64,000 bases of DNA. Origin: Galeruca laticollis (taxonomy: Eukaryota; Arthropoda; Insecta; Coleoptera; Chrysomelidae). The translations under genes and the position numbers were made by a program. Location of the stretch: the NCBI GenBank assembly GCA_963921935.1, contig OY998180.1, positions 112,350,183-112,414,182 on the forward strand. Direction: 5' to 3'. Positions 46,150-58,065 of this stretch are shown piece by piece. Within the stretch, counting starts at the first letter, position 1. The number at the start of each line of letters is the position of its first letter. Below the pieces are notes generated by a model that was not told the DNA's origin, made no database searches, and was given only the letters and a program-made list of their open reading frames with translations.

Positions 46150-46945
46150 TATCCATTGAAAAATTTTATAATTCGGTCTTCTTGTAGCTTTTATCTGGTA
46201 TTTTATTGAGCTGTCGTGAATGATAAGAAGCGTTGTCAAGAACTACAACACTATCTGGCTTTAAGTTTGAGATCAATGTGAATTCAAACCATGTTCTTAT
46301 GATAGTCAACGTTGCAATCTTCCATTTTTTTCCACATACTTTTGAGGCATTTGGAACCCCATCCTTCATTTCCACCGCAATGCACAATAAGTCTGGATCC
46401 TTTGTTTGCAGGCATTGTTAGCATACAAATGTTTGACCCATCAGTCCATCTCTTCTTAACCGTGTCGTGTGTATCATACCAAGTTTCGTCCAAATAGACA
46501 ATTGGCCGGTTTTCTTCTCTATACTTAGTTACTTGTTCCAAGTATGTTTACCGCATATCCACAATTCTTCTTCTTTCCATGACTGTGGGACATTTATTAA
46601 TAGTTTTGAATTTGAATCCCAATTTGTTAATCCCGTTTTCAATAATTTTCTTACAGCCATTTGCGGCATTTGTCAATTTATTGTAATTATTTCAATCGTC
46701 GGTAACTCATTACTTTTGTAACAGTAATATATGGTGGTTTTCAATAATTTTATTACAGACACATCTAACGGTTTGACCAATCCCTTATCATATCGCTTCT
46801 TACGTTCATACGGTCCATTCTTTGCTATTGTACGTATAGTTGACAGGAGAACTTCTGTTAAATCAGATACTGCTTGCATTAATTCTGTTTCTTCATCAAA
46901 ACCCAACTTATCACGTAGATTCTTATACAACTGAAACATATTTCA
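46150..46945 (-). pseudogene. DDE_3 (IS630/Tc1-like) transposase relic
   Basis: Three minus-strand frames. 46939-46673 holds the N-terminal part (LYKNLRDKLGFDEETE, VLLSTIRTIAKNGPYERKKR). 46541-46284 has NRPIVYLDETWYDTHDTVKK (first catalytic Asp) and a KGSRLIVHCGGNEGW block. 46387-46166 has DSVVVLDNASYHSRQLNKIP (second Asp). Frameshifts and deletions separate them and the third acidic residue is not found. It cannot be active. Confidence 0.8.
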
Positions 46946-47062
46946 CGTGCTTCCAACTTTAAATGTTGTCGAATCCCGTTTTCACTTCCATCACCATTAT
47001 TTAATGTACTTCCAACTTTAAATGTCGTCGAATCCTGTTTCCACTTCCATCACCATTATTAA
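46946..47062. repeat. 57-bp tandem duplication
   Basis: CTTCCAACTTTAAATGT(T/C)GTCGAATCC...CATCACCATTATT occurs twice in direct succession (46949-47005 and 47006-47061). Confidence 0.85.
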
Positions 47063-47639
47063 AATTTTAGTCGTTGCAACAGATAATATTTTGGACCGAA
47101 CTCGATATTTACCAAGGACGCCACATTCTAAATATCTAATTTTTATCTAAAATTATAATTAATATATTTACCCAGATTCCTCTGAAAATACTCCGCTCTT
47201 TCTTGATGTCAGACTATCAACTAAAAAGTGAACACCTGTGCTCGTATAAAAAACGCACTCTCAAAAATATTAGTTATGATTCAGTCAATGATGTGAAAAA
47301 TAATTAGTTATTTGAGATTTTTATTTCTAATTATTCTTAATAAAACGAGATATAAGGTAGCGTTAATTGTATGGTGTTATGTTTAAGATGTTTTTGAATA
47401 TAAATAAGTTAATATTGTTTAAAGCAATGTATTTTGTTCTATAACTTAACGCTAAGTGTCCTAAAAAGTAAGGTGGCGCTCCATAATTGCGGGTTACAAA
47501 TAATCGTTACACAGTCGATAAATGTATGTAATAGTTATAAAATTATTGAATACATTTTAACGATTATTAGTTGAGATTATATTAATAAATGAATTTATCG
47601 TCAACTAAGCATTTTAAATTAAAATATTGACTGGACTAT
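47063..47639. other. No gene seen
   Basis: AT-rich, without supported frames. Confidence 0.5.
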
Positions 47640-48965
47640 GACGAAATCCTCGTATTCCAGTGAAACGAAAAGCCAACAGCATAAAGTTCGCACTATATCT
47701 TTTACGACCACTATACCAGTCGTAAACTTATTGGTCTAAATTCTAAAGATTTCGTAAATTACCCCTTATTATGAAACCTACCCCCTATTGTCCTTGGTTT
47801 TGATTCCCTGAGTAATAAAAACTAAAATCATTTTTTTCTACCACCCCTTGATCTTTCCATCTTATCTCCTGTAAGGCCGCTATGTCAATTTTGTATTTTT
47901 TTCAATTCGTCCCCAATCTCCATCATTTTACCCGGTATTAACATTGTTCTGACATTCCACGTGCATAATTTTAGTTCCTTTATTTGTATTTTATTTCTTT
48001 ATTCCTAAATCTATTGGTATTTTTATTATTTTCCTCATTTTTAAATTTTTTTTATTTTCATTAGATATAATATCCCCATTATCTTTATTCTCGCCTTTAT
48101 CCTTACAAATATTTTTCCTATCCATCCCACTCATAACCCCACTATTCCTAATATTATAACTCTACAATTATTATTACCACTAATCTTAAGCCTACTTTGA
48201 TTTCCATTCCTCTTTTCCTGTTCATTCCTGTCCTCGTTTCCGCTTACTTCTCTTCTTTCTTCTAGCAGTTTTTTGCCTCGTTCTAGACAGTTTCCTTGTT
48301 TGTTGCCATTCGATTCCTGCTTCTGGTGATCTATCAGTTAATGTTCTTTTACCCTTCCTTCCTTCTTCCTCTCCATCATCTTGTTCAAAGCTGTGTTTAT
48401 CATACACCTCTCCATCCACAATTAATTTCTCGTGTTTAAGAAAAGCCCTTCTTCCATCTAACCGTGCTATCTTCAATTGGTGTATCAATTTTTTCTGTCC
48501 TCTTTCTTTCTGACTTTCTTTGTGTAATCGTCAGTTATCCATACATTTGTGCCCTTTAAATTCTTCGACATTTTGATTACCTCCATTTTTTTTTTCAAAC
48601 TGCAAAATTTTTTAGTATAGGTCTTTTTTATTGGCTTTAAGAGTTCCTAATTTTCGTACCTCACTCGTTTCGGTCATTAAGTTTAGGTTTATGTTAGCTT
48701 CCTTTAGTTTCACTTCTTCTTGTTCGCATATCTTCGGTTTTGTCTTCCTCTATATCCTCAATTCCTTGTATTATCAAATTATTTTTTTTCGTTTCGCGTT
48801 CCATTAATTCGATTCTATTTTCTTGTTTCTTGATTCTTTTTTTAGATTTATCATTTCTTACATATTATTTTCCAGTTTATTTTCAACAGATATAATTTTG
48901 GCTTTCAAGCTTTCAAAAATTCAAACATTCTTTTTATCTCCTTCATATCACTCATTTTGACGTTT
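47640..48965 (-). pseudogene. RTE-like LINE, 5' part (coiled coil / RRM-like region and endonuclease start)
   Basis: On the minus strand a Lys/Glu-rich coil starts MSDMKEIKRMF (48958) and leads to RETKKNNLIIQGIEDIEED. Then come a region with KGTNVWITDDYTKKV, the open piece 48488-48222 (LDGRRAFLKHEKLIVDGEVY), and the endonuclease N-terminus KELKLCTWNVRTMLIPGKMM / IDIAALQEIRWKDQG (about 47990-47890) and FSFYYSGNQNQGQ. WNVRT and QEIRW are endonuclease box motifs. The rest of the endonuclease and the RT are missing. It may belong to the same group as the RT nested at 3400-4525. Confidence 0.72.
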
Positions 48966-49605
48966 GGTTAGTGCGATATGACAGAACCAGGGTCCCGCTA
49001 GCGCCCAGTCAGCAAGCTACTCAATCCACCCCCAACCAAAACGCCGCTATTTGACCACTCCTGCCGAACTAACACTTTTTTATTTATTCTTACTCCGACT
49101 CTGTACTATTTTATATTCGATAGCTGTGGGTCGGTTATAAGCTGACTTTTCTGCTAATATCGCTTTACTTGTTGTGTTTATGGGTTAATATTTTGATTGG
49201 TATTTTCATTATTTACTAGCTTAATTACAATTTCCAAAAGTCTCTTTACAGTAATGCACTTCTAGTTGTTTTAATAGTTGACTGCACTTACTTTTATGAC
49301 TAAACACGTGACTTTTACCAATAAATTTTCATTTATTTTACCACACGGATTGATTTCTACTTTTCACATGTGCTACCAGGGCAGAACGGTTATCCATTAG
49401 ATATAATAAATAAATTACTTTATAAAAAAGAGGAAAAGTGGCGTAACAACTAATATTTCCTATAAAAACTAAAGAGAAACAAAGCCGTCACACATACTAG
49501 TAACATTTCTAATGATATTCCAAAGATAGTATCTTTAGCAACAAATACAATTGTTATATGTAAAAAGAAAAATATCCCCAATAAATAAGCCTGGTATATA
49601 AACTT
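48966..49605. other. No gene seen
   Basis: Mixed sequence. A minus-strand frame of 72 codons at 49450-49668 is hydrophobic and largely antisense to the Penelope fragment, and is not supported. Confidence 0.5.
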
Positions 49606-49893
49606 AAATGTCCAGAATGTAACGCTGTCTATTTTTGTCAAACCCTTAGAAATTTTGAATTTAGACACTTACGAGCATACTCATTGAAACAACCAGAGAA
49701 ATCCCATTACGCAAAACATCTACTTGATACCAAACATTCATTAACACCTAACACAGATCCTGAAGTACTACATATTTGGGATAAGAAACAAGATATAGAT
49801 ATGCTTGAAGAATTAGAAATTAGAAGACACTTGAGAGACCCACAATATGATGTCGTCAATGAACAGATAAATCTAGGGTTTTCTCCCCTTTAA
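49606..49893 (+). pseudogene. Penelope-type GIY-YIG endonuclease fragment
   Basis: KCPECNAVYFCQTLRNFEFR then HLRAYSLKQPEKSHYAKHLL, EVLHIWDKKQDIDMLEELEI and VVNEQINLGFSPL. CPEC, the Y-x-(G)QT region and the E-E-I helix fit the C-terminal nuclease of another Penelope-like lineage. The Gly of the YIGQT core is Cys here. No RT is adjacent. Confidence 0.7.
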
Positions 49894-50409
49894 ACTCTCT
49901 TCTAAAGTAATAATTGTAAAGATCAGCAGATATAGTTTTCCTGATTTCCTATATCACTGTAGTTACACTGATCTTAAATGGGAAAAATATATCCAGGATA
50001 TCCCCATAGGACTAATACTATCTAAGCTATAATATTTGTAATATCATATCTTCTTTATTTTTCATTGATATAGGGTAAATGCACCAGTGAATTAACACTC
50101 AAGCCATTTTTGAACTTCACTGTATTTTTATAAACCATCCGTACTGATTTTCAGCTCCAGAAAAATAACACTTCGTGTTCAATGAAATAGTGAACACGTT
50201 GCATACGATAGTTATAGAAATAGACAGTTTAAGACTTAGTGAAAAAATAAAATGTAAAATGTTGCATAATACCCCAGTAAATGAACGAATGCTACCATTG
50301 ACTGAACATGGCTGATCCAATGAATGAACTTATGAAGAAAATAGACGTTGAACAATTTTTAATCAATGATTATCAACGACAACACAGCATATGGTGATAC
50401 AATATTATT

Positions 50410-51764
50410 TCAGACAAATTTCAGCATTTCTGGACATTCGAAAAAACCACGTCTTATAAGCTTGGGTGCTTCAATCATGTCCACAATTGAAGTTTTCTCG
50501 TACCATATTTGGTCAACACGTTCTGGCCATTTGGAAGTATTGGGACCTGCTGGTGTCATAGCGCGAACTTCATATTCATCACCTTCTGCATTTTCCACTA
50601 CTCCAGGAAAATCTTTTTGGTTATACATGATTATGACATAAGCTCCAATAGTAATTTCTTGTGAATCATTGATTTTTGCTCCATTTTTATCCCTGTTGAT
50701 ATCATCCTCTGGGGAAGATAGTATATTCCTTATGTTGATCGGATTGATATTTTCAGAATATTTACGAATTTCGGGACACTCGTAGGAACCACGTCTAATA
50801 AGCTTAGGTGCTTCGATCACTTCTGCAATTGAAGACTTCTTGTACCATATCAGGTCAACACAATCTGGCCATCTAAAGGTATTAAGACCATCTGGTGCCA
50901 TAGCGCGGACTTCATATTCATCATTGTCAATAGTTTCTACTATGCCCGGAAAATATTTCTGGTTATAAGTTATTATAACATAAGTTCCTACAGTGATATC
51001 TTGAGAAACACTAGGATTTTTATCTTGATTGCCAGTATCGAGTATATCAGCCTGTAAACAGGTAACTTCTGTTGCTGGTGGTGCTTTGGTTCCTTTCGCG
51101 GTTCTTCTTGTGGTTGCTTCTTGTTTTTTTTCTCTCTAATTGATTTTTGTATCAATTTCTCAGCTTCTTTCTCCTTTTTCTCAGATTATTTTGTATCTGT
51201 ATAGTCTTTCCATTTTTTGGAAGTGATGGCAAACGGCATTAAAGTTGCCTGTTTCCTTTTGTCACACTTTTTTTCAATATTTGGCCAATGAAGTACTTGT
51301 ATCCATACGTCACTGGTAGTTTTCGGCTTCTGTGGCTCTTGATTATGGAAATCGACACTACTGTTATCTATTACTACGTCTATTTTATCTGGAATCTCGA
51401 GTTCTTCTACATCATTCAGATCATCTGTTTTACTTGTTTTTTTCTCGTAACCTTCTATTAGAGTATCATTATTAGTTATACTCTCTTGCTCGGTAGCGTC
51501 CAATATATCTTCAGGATTTTCAATTTCTTCTATGATAACGTTTTCTATATCTTTCGTTCTATCCACATTCAATATTATTGTTGAATTGTCAGATATGTTC
51601 GCTGGATAGAGAATACCATCAATTTCCAATGGTAGGTTTAACAGGTCATTTGCTAAGTCTGTTGTGTATTCTTGTACATCCGGTATGTCAAAATAAGAAA
51701 AATTCTGCGAGAGTTCTTCGAAGGCTTCTTCACGTTCTTGGTTCATTCCATCAGCATTTCTCAA
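50410..51764 (-). pseudogene. Transposon A C-terminal region with tandem 84-residue module
   Basis: An acidic region (51764-51189; DLANDLLNLPLEIDGILYP, VIIEEIENPEDILDA, then WPNIEKKCDKRKQATLMPFA) ends at one TAA and continues as a Lys-rich linker. Two copies of a module follow. Copy 1 reads YVIITYNQKYFPGIVE, DEYEVRAMAPDGLNTFRWP, CVDLIWYKKSSI, IEAPKLIRRG. Copy 2, to 50412, reads YVIIMYNQKDFPGVVE, DEYEVRAMTPAGPNTSKWP, DQIWYEKTSI, IEAPKLIRRG. The YV..Y....FPG.V....D.Y.V.aM....WP...D.IWY pattern is common at the C-terminus of insect DDE elements. Its duplication here is unusual. Confidence 0.7.
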
Positions 51765-52758
51765 ATTATTCGTTCCATCGGCATCGGTTGCTTATTTACA
51801 TATTTTCCAAGAGTTGTAGAACTAAATGTCGACTGCTTTTTCACCTTCATAGGCACTATTGAATTCTATCAAAGTTTTTGAATCTACATGATGTTTAATG
51901 ACTTTCAGAACAGTTTCATATTCGTCTCTGGTCACAGAAACTCCCTTGTCACAATTTAGGTCTCCTTGATGAAATGCATTGGGAATAATTCACAGCGTCT
52001 GCACTAAATGGAAACAATCCACATTTTCTGAAACCGTTTTTGATGATCTCCGGTTTGATCGATTCTTCAAAAGCTTCTTGGAAAAGGGGGACAAAGGTAT
52101 TTTTTGTAACTGATGTATTGGTGTTCTGTTTATGTTTCAAAATGGTCTTTTTCCAGTGTCCTTTGAGAGACTTGAATACTGATACATCACAAGGTTGTAA
52201 AATATGTGTTGCATTGGGCAGAAGGCAGTATATATTATTATTCTTTTCTGTACACAGAAACTATACAAATCCATATTGATATGCGATTTATGACCGCCAA
52301 GCAATATTAAAACAGGAAATTTAATGTTGGTTTCTTGAAGCTAAGGGAAGGAAATATTCGCAATAAATACGTAGAATGTTGCACTCGTCATCCATCCACT
52401 ATCTGATCGGCCAATACCCCACTCCTCAGGTATAGTTTGTGCAATATCTCTTGAAATACGCTTGTACGGGTACACAATCATAGGTGGAACAGATTCTCCT
52501 GAGTCAGAAAATGTACAGAGAACTGTCATGCATTCTTTTCCTGGGCCACTAGCAATTTCATAAAAATTCCTGACCCAGAAGCTTTCCAGTTTTGGGACAA
52601 GTCTGCAAACCGGTTTCATCGCCATTAAAAATTCTATCAGGCTCAGAAAGGATGTCTTCAACGCCTTCTCCAATTAAATATTCCTTCATCTCCTGAAACC
52701 ATTTTCGAATATTTTCCTCTGTTACAGATGCTCTCGCCTTGGATATTAATTCTGTATT

Positions 52759-53284
52759 ATAAAAAATTTATCTAACATAGACAAAGTAAATCGAACAATA
52801 CAAAACATAATATACATAAAAGTACAAATTTAAATTTAAAAATTAAAAAAAAGTTACTAACTTAAAGGTGGGACTTCGTGCCCTCTTTCTCATAGAAGAG
52901 AACGTACGCTTCCCCACTGACTAAAGATTTCGATGATATTGATGACACCCTTGAATCATTATATTCGTGCCACTGTCCGGTGTAGGGATGTCGGCAGTAA
53001 GCCGTGTAGTGACCACTGTAAGTGGTTCCGCTGTGATTTGATATAGCGTAGAGGTTGTACCTACAGGGTGCCATATTATCAGCCCCGTAACGGCTCATAT
53101 CAAGTCCTTCTATTGGAAAATCTATTGTAACATTAAGATTTCCCCTAAATCTTTCAGTCGACGAAAAGTGCTTCAGGTGAATAACCAGGATTTTCGGAAA
53201 TTTATGAATGGAGAATGATTTAGTGCATAGTCTTCGTTCCTTACATTTCGAACATGTCGGTTTCTCATCACCGTCGAGCGATTC
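52759..53284 (-). mobile_element. 526-bp retroposed USP2-like gene fragment
   Basis: Flanked by the 9-bp direct repeat TTCTGTATT (52750-52758 and 53285-53293). Without the insert and one repeat copy, the transposase reads straight through (RNTE then LISKARAS). No intron interrupts it, and no poly(A) tail remains. About 103 bp after the stop codon look like 3' UTR. Confidence 0.82.
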
Positions 53285-53431
53285 TTCTGTATTCCTTGTG
53301 GTTATTTTTGGATGTCTTTGTAAAAAAAGATGTAACCATTTCCTACCCGGTCTATCATCCATGAATTTATTGGGCCTATCAACAGTTTTGAGGACACGTT
53401 GCACTGTGTCTTTCACTTCATCGGGATGCAT
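52862..53431 (-). CDS. Transposase-USP fusion ORF (C-terminal half of a USP2/USP21-like deubiquitinase)
   Basis: 189 codons. Residues 1-49 are transposase linker (HPDEVKDTVQ, LHLFLQRHPKITTRNTE). Residues 51-189 are ubiquitin-specific protease: LDGDEKPTCSKCKERR (second zinc CxxC), IHKFPKILVIHLKHFS, IDFPIEGLDMSRY, YNLYAISNHSGTT, SGHYTAYCR (catalytic His141), WHEYNDSRV (Asn/Asp of the triad) and SGEAYVLFYE. The Cys box and the first zinc pair, which lie in the N-terminal half of such enzymes, are absent, so the piece cannot hydrolyse ubiquitin alone. It could bind ubiquitin in part. The reading frame is unbroken across the junction. Confidence 0.85.
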   Translation of the reverse strand: MHPDEVKDTVQRVLKTVDRPNKFMDDRPGRKWLHLFLQRHPKITTRNTEESLDGDEKPTCSKCKERRLCTKSFSIHKFPKILVIHLKHFSSTERFRGNLNVTIDFPIEGLDMSRYGADNMAPCRYNLYAISNHSGTTYSGHYTAYCRHPYTGQWHEYNDSRVSSISSKSLVSGEAYVLFYEKEGTKSHL

Positions 53432-54351
53432 GGGAAATCCTAATAGAGCTTTTCAAATCATGGGAACTTTTCTAGCGTTTTTGTTGAAAAATGTACTTTT
53501 CGGAATCCCATATTGTCTGCTGGCCGCATTGATGGTAATTTCCTTTTTTCTTATTGCTTCCACGGCCTTCTGGAGACAGTCATCGGAATCTTACATACTT
53601 TTTCTGATGTTCTGGCCTGGACTTTCCACCTTCCATATTTCTGTTAAATGATTGAAAAAATATGAAATCAGAAAAATTGTTCATTCACCATTGATCTATG
53701 TTATGATTCAATGAATGAACAAAGTCGTTCATTTACTGGATAGCAAGCTTGCTAGACATTTCCTGACGAAACCCGTGAAACAGCCTTTCTGAACGACAAT
53801 ATAAGGATCAGATCGATGAAATGTAGATTAACACGTAAAATCCCAATGAATGAACATTTTGTTCGTTTACTGGGTTCAGCACATGCACCAATGACTGAAC
53901 ACTCAAATTATTGAATTTAATAACGATTTCGGTGTATTTTTAGGTTAGGTCTTCGATAAAATCAGTTGAAATCAATTAATTGATGTGATAATGACGACAC
54001 ATCTCATTTGTTAATATCTTATTCTGTACTATTGCTCACCTGGTTATTGCTTAGTATCGTTCCAATAACAGACACGTTTCTCAAATTTTGTCAACAAAAA
54101 CACCGCGGTACGTTCATCCATAAGAACTAACTTGAACTAACGAAGTATCACGTTAAGAGAAACATGTTGCACGTCATGAGGGATATTGCAGTGTTTACGA
54201 GAAAGACACCATATTCTTAATAATTTCACATATATTTCAATTTGTTCATTCACTGGTAATGTTCATTCACTGATGTATTTACCGTATATTGTCAATCATA
54301 AGGTTGGTTACGTCTTGATCTAGCCAAAAATAATTATTAAACATTAGGTAG

Positions 54352-56907
54352 GGGAGATGTGGGTATAGTGGCCACCCGAGGTAAAGTGGTCACAAGTAAT
54401 TTTTCTTTGTCCTACCATAGTCACCTGTGCGGTAAAGCGCTAAACTGTCACGGGTGTCATTACAGTAAACTGTAATACTAATACGGAACCATAAGATCTA
54501 TAGATCAGATGGGATCTGCATAATTGCGTTTTTGCACGAGGTTGATGAAGTGTTGAGGTTGAGCTCAATTAGCTGTACAACAAAATTGATAAGTGTTAGA
54601 GTGCTACGTTTTTGCAGAGCCTTAACATGTAACATAATTGATGAATATGCGAACTACATTTTGTAGGTTATCACATTTCTCATGAGCTGCAAGATGGGGT
54701 AAAGTTACCACCAAGTGTCCACTATACCCCGTGTAAATTTTGGAGTGGCCACTTTAACCCATCTCATTTTGTATTGAGTGTAAACTTAAGAATTTCTTTT
54801 CAGAGAATGCCAAGGAAGTACACAAGAACGTCGCACCAAGGATCATGGGATCCTAAAGCCATGGCACAAGCAATCAATGCCGTAAAGGAACAGCGTATGC
54901 CATTCCAAACACCCAGTAAAACTTTTAATGTTCCGAGAAATACTCTCAAAAGAAGAGTCCTAAATAAAAATAGAGATGCTAAAGGGAATATTAAAGTCTT
55001 AGGCGCTATCCGCCCAGTTTTTGCTTTGGTCGAAGAAGTAGAAATTGTCCAACATATCCAGGAACTGGAAACTCGTTTTTATGGTCTCACTAAAAAAGAC
55101 GTTAGATCCCTTGCATATCAATTATCTGAAGTAAACGGCTTGAAGCATACTTTCAACAGACAAACCAAGCTTGCTGGGGAAGACTGGTTAAAGGGGTTTC
55201 GCACACCTGAAGCCACTAGTGCGGTCCGAGCTAGAGCCTTCAATAAGCCCAGCGTTGACAAGTTTTTTGGTCTCTTAGACAATTGGCTTAATCGGTTCCC
55301 ATACAGTGCCATGAGGATTTTTAATGTAGATGAGACGAGGATTGCAACTGTGCAGTCTAAATCATGTAAAATTTTTGCCCGAAGAGGTCGGAAACAAGTA
55401 GGTAGCCTCATATCTGCTGAAAGAGGAGTTTTATCAACAATTTTCGTTTGCATGTCTGCTGGTGGTTCATTCATTCCCCCAATGATAATTTTTCCTAGAG
55501 TGAGAATGAAGGAAGAGGTAATGGACGGGGCTCCACCTGGGACTGGATTTGCCTGTCATAAATCAGGATGGAGCTGGAAATTTTCACTAAATGGTTTGAA
55601 CATTTTCTGAAGCATGCGAAGCCTACAGCCGAAGACCCTTGCTTGGTAATACTAGATGGGCATTTTACGCATACAAAAAACCTAGATTTCATCAATATGG
55701 CACGTGATAATTTCGTGACTGTCTTGTGTCTACCGCCCCATTGCAGTCACAAATTACAGCCGCTTGATGTGGTATTTATGGAGCCCTTGAATACGTTTTA
55801 TGTTCAAGAGATTGAAATATATCTTAAGAATATCCCAGGAAGAACCGTTTCACAATTTCAAGTTTGCAAATTGTTTGGTGCTGCATATCGTGGAGCAGCA
55901 GAGCCTACAGCAGCTATTAATGGGTTCAGACATTGTGGAATTGTTCCGTATAATCCACATGTGTTCAGTGATGCAGATTTTGCTGCCGCTGAAGTTTATG
56001 TTAGAGATGTTGCAGTTAGGGCAGATCATGCGGAAAACGAAAATTTCAATGATGAAGTCAACAAAGTGAATGATGTAGCAGATCCAGTTCCTTCAACTTC
56101 TCAAACTAACAAACAACCTGTTGATGAAAGCATAATTAATATCCAAAATAGTGGACCAAGCTGCTCAAGTTTATTCGTCAGTCCAAGAGAGATCGTTCGA
56201 ATTCCAAAATGTAAAGAGGAAACTCAGAGAAATGGTAGAAAAAGAGGTTCCAGCGCATTAATCACAGACAGTCCTTATAAAAATAAGCTAGAAATAGCAA
56301 AGGAATCTCAAAAACCAGCAGCAGTTAAGAAACAAGATAGTAAGAAGGCTAAAAGCAAGGTTGCGACAAAGAAATCAAGAATTCCTATTAAAGATTACAC
56401 AAGTAGCAGCGACGATGATGCGCAAGAGGATGTAGAGTGTCTCTACTGCTCAAGCCTCTTCTCAAAATCCAAAAAAGGGGAGGGTTGGATATGCTGTTCA
56501 AGATGCTAAAGATGGGCCCATGAAAAATGTGCTGGCTGCGATGAAGACGACGATGTGTTCACATGTGAACTATGCTCTTAAGCTGTATATTTATGTGTAA
56601 TAAACTAATAAATGCTAAAGTACTGTTGAACCACATGTGATGTTGTTTTACAATACGTTTGATCGTCACTATGCCCCAAAATATGGGTGACCACTTTGCC
56701 CCGCTGTGTGGGTTGAAGTGGCCATTTGCACATATTTTGCAAAATAATTTGTAAATAAAAAAAAATATTAGATGAAGGCTGTAACTTTTTTAATATGACT
56801 ATAATAATAGTTGAGCTGTATTGGGTACTTGATTTCATCATCATATTGCTCTTTATTTCAAATCAAGATTTTTGAACCTTAGGGTGGCCAATATACCCAC
56901 ATCTCCC
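54352..56907 (+). mobile_element. Pogo-like DDE transposon B
   Basis: 26-bp terminal inverted repeats, GGGAGATGTGGGTATAGTGG-CCACCC at 54352-54377 and its complement at 56882-56907 (one mismatch). Subterminal repeats of the GTGGCCAC / GTGGTCAC / GGTAAAGTGG type occur at 54378-54440, 54690-54765 and 56680-56730. Left flank GGTA; the target duplication is not clean. Confidence 0.88.
54807..56509 (+). pseudogene. Transposon B transposase with PHD-like C-terminus
   Basis: The frame starts at MPRKYTRTSHQGSW (54807), right after a TTTTCAG acceptor-like site. Psq-type HTH: AINAVKEQRMPFQTPSKTFN then NVPRNTLKRR. Core: RIFNVDETRIATV (first Asp), GSFIPPMIIFPRVRMKEE, CLVILDGHFTHTK (second Asp), SHKLQPLDVVFMEPL (third Asp). 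A frameshift at 55570 (SGW then MELE) is explained by loss of one ATGG from a tandem ATGGATGG, and about ten residues between GF and RTPEATS seem deleted. The zinc-rich end is CLYCSSLF ... WICCSRC, stop at 56507, then RWAHEKCAGCDEDD and CELC in frame. Probably inactive but recent. Confidence 0.87.
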
Positions 56908-57539
56908 ATGAAATGTAACTTCTGTCATTCTGACGATGATATTGTATTTTTTTCGAGATTAAAAGAGATTTTTTTGAAATTTACGAATTTTCAAAATCGC
57001 GATAATTTTTACTGGGTGATCTCTTTAATTTCTGGTATAAGAAATAAAAAAAAACATTAAAACACACTGTTTATACCTGAGTTCCGACATTTTTTATTTA
57101 TAATAACCAATTCCACTGGGCTACGAAAACTGGAAAAATATTTCTACAAATAGTTGCTTTAATAATATTTACCCTTATTCATATGAACTTAGTGAATATA
57201 AACAAGGATCTTGCTTATGAAAAAAATTGTAGCAGATATCTCCAGAATTATATCTTTCATGTCGAATAGCTATTTATAATGCCTTAAAGTTATGCTTCCC
57301 ACTCATAGATGTCACTAAAATGTACAATTTTCATTTTTGTTTTGAGGAGGTGAATTTTATAGAAATTATTATTGAAAAGAAGTCATTGGATAACGTACAT
57401 GTTGTTTGTTGAATTTATTTCCAAGATTGTATGAATATAGTATCAATTTTATGAATCGATAAAAGAAAGAAAACTGCTTGTTAAGCTCTGCTACTTACAT
57501 TCAACACAAGATGACGCCACAAATATTAAATTAAAGATA
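56908..57539. other. No gene seen
   Basis: AT-rich spacer between transposon B and the P-like element. Confidence 0.55.
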
Positions 57540-58065
57540 CAGTGCCTTTATACAAGACAGTGGCGACAATAGAGCCTAAGCTCCGCCCATCCACCATTAA
57601 TCATCAAAATTTAAACGCGAGAATAGGGATTTTACATTGATATCCAATCCATATGGAATTTTTTTATGGCTGTAAATCAGTTATAAAATGTAATTATAAT
57701 GCATACTATGGCATGACTATTAATTGAAAATATTTTTCTTTGGTATTTTAAGTCACACATTTTGAAATTATTTGTAAATTCCTGTTACAGGTAGAAGTAG
57801 ATAGACGATTTCAATACCTAGGTATATTTCCAAATGACCCATGATAAAAATAGCTAGAGTAAATAAATTGATTAACCAAAAAAAAAACAAATTTTCTAAT
57901 CTTTAAATCTGTAATTGAAATTTTAATTTTTGAAGAGGAAATAGGTAACACATATAGGTATTATGATGTTTTCTATTGGTTGGGTTTTAATACAAAATTC
58001 GTCTATGCTATTACATATTATTATGAAATTTACTGTCTCGACCCTTACTTTATGTAATCTACTCA

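Larger units (their letters stand above)
51949..53655 (-). pseudogene. Transposon A transposase: HTH, DDE core and C-terminal part
   Basis: The N-terminal pipsqueak-type helix-turn-helix is at 53600-53460 (LQKAVEAIRKKEITINAASR, QYGIPKSTFFNK). The linker MHPDEVKDTVQRVLKTVDR and WLHLFLQRHPKITT follow. After the USP insert it resumes at 52749 with ISKARASVTEENIRKWF, RIFNGDETGLQTCPKTGK (first Asp), TFSDSGESVPPMIVYPYKR and WGIGRSDSGWMT. Sequence with the second Asp is missing or shifted. The end of the core, NGFRKCGLFPFSADAVNYS, lies at 52060-51990. Several frameshifts and stops are present. Confidence 0.82.
50073..54284 (-). mobile_element. Pogo-like DDE transposon A, carrying a USP gene fragment
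   Basis: Terminal inverted repeats are GGGTAAATGCACCAGTGAAT (50073) and the complement of CGGTAAATACATCAGTGAAT (ending 54284), flanked by TA on both sides. Many subterminal copies of CAGTGAATGAAC / GTTCATTCACTG occur at 50276-50340, 53680-53740, 53845-53905 and 54245-54270. Coding is on the minus strand and broken. Confidence 0.85.

Noticed and set aside
53208..53651. 147-codon plus-strand frame
   Set aside because: Antisense to the transposase HTH and USP segment.
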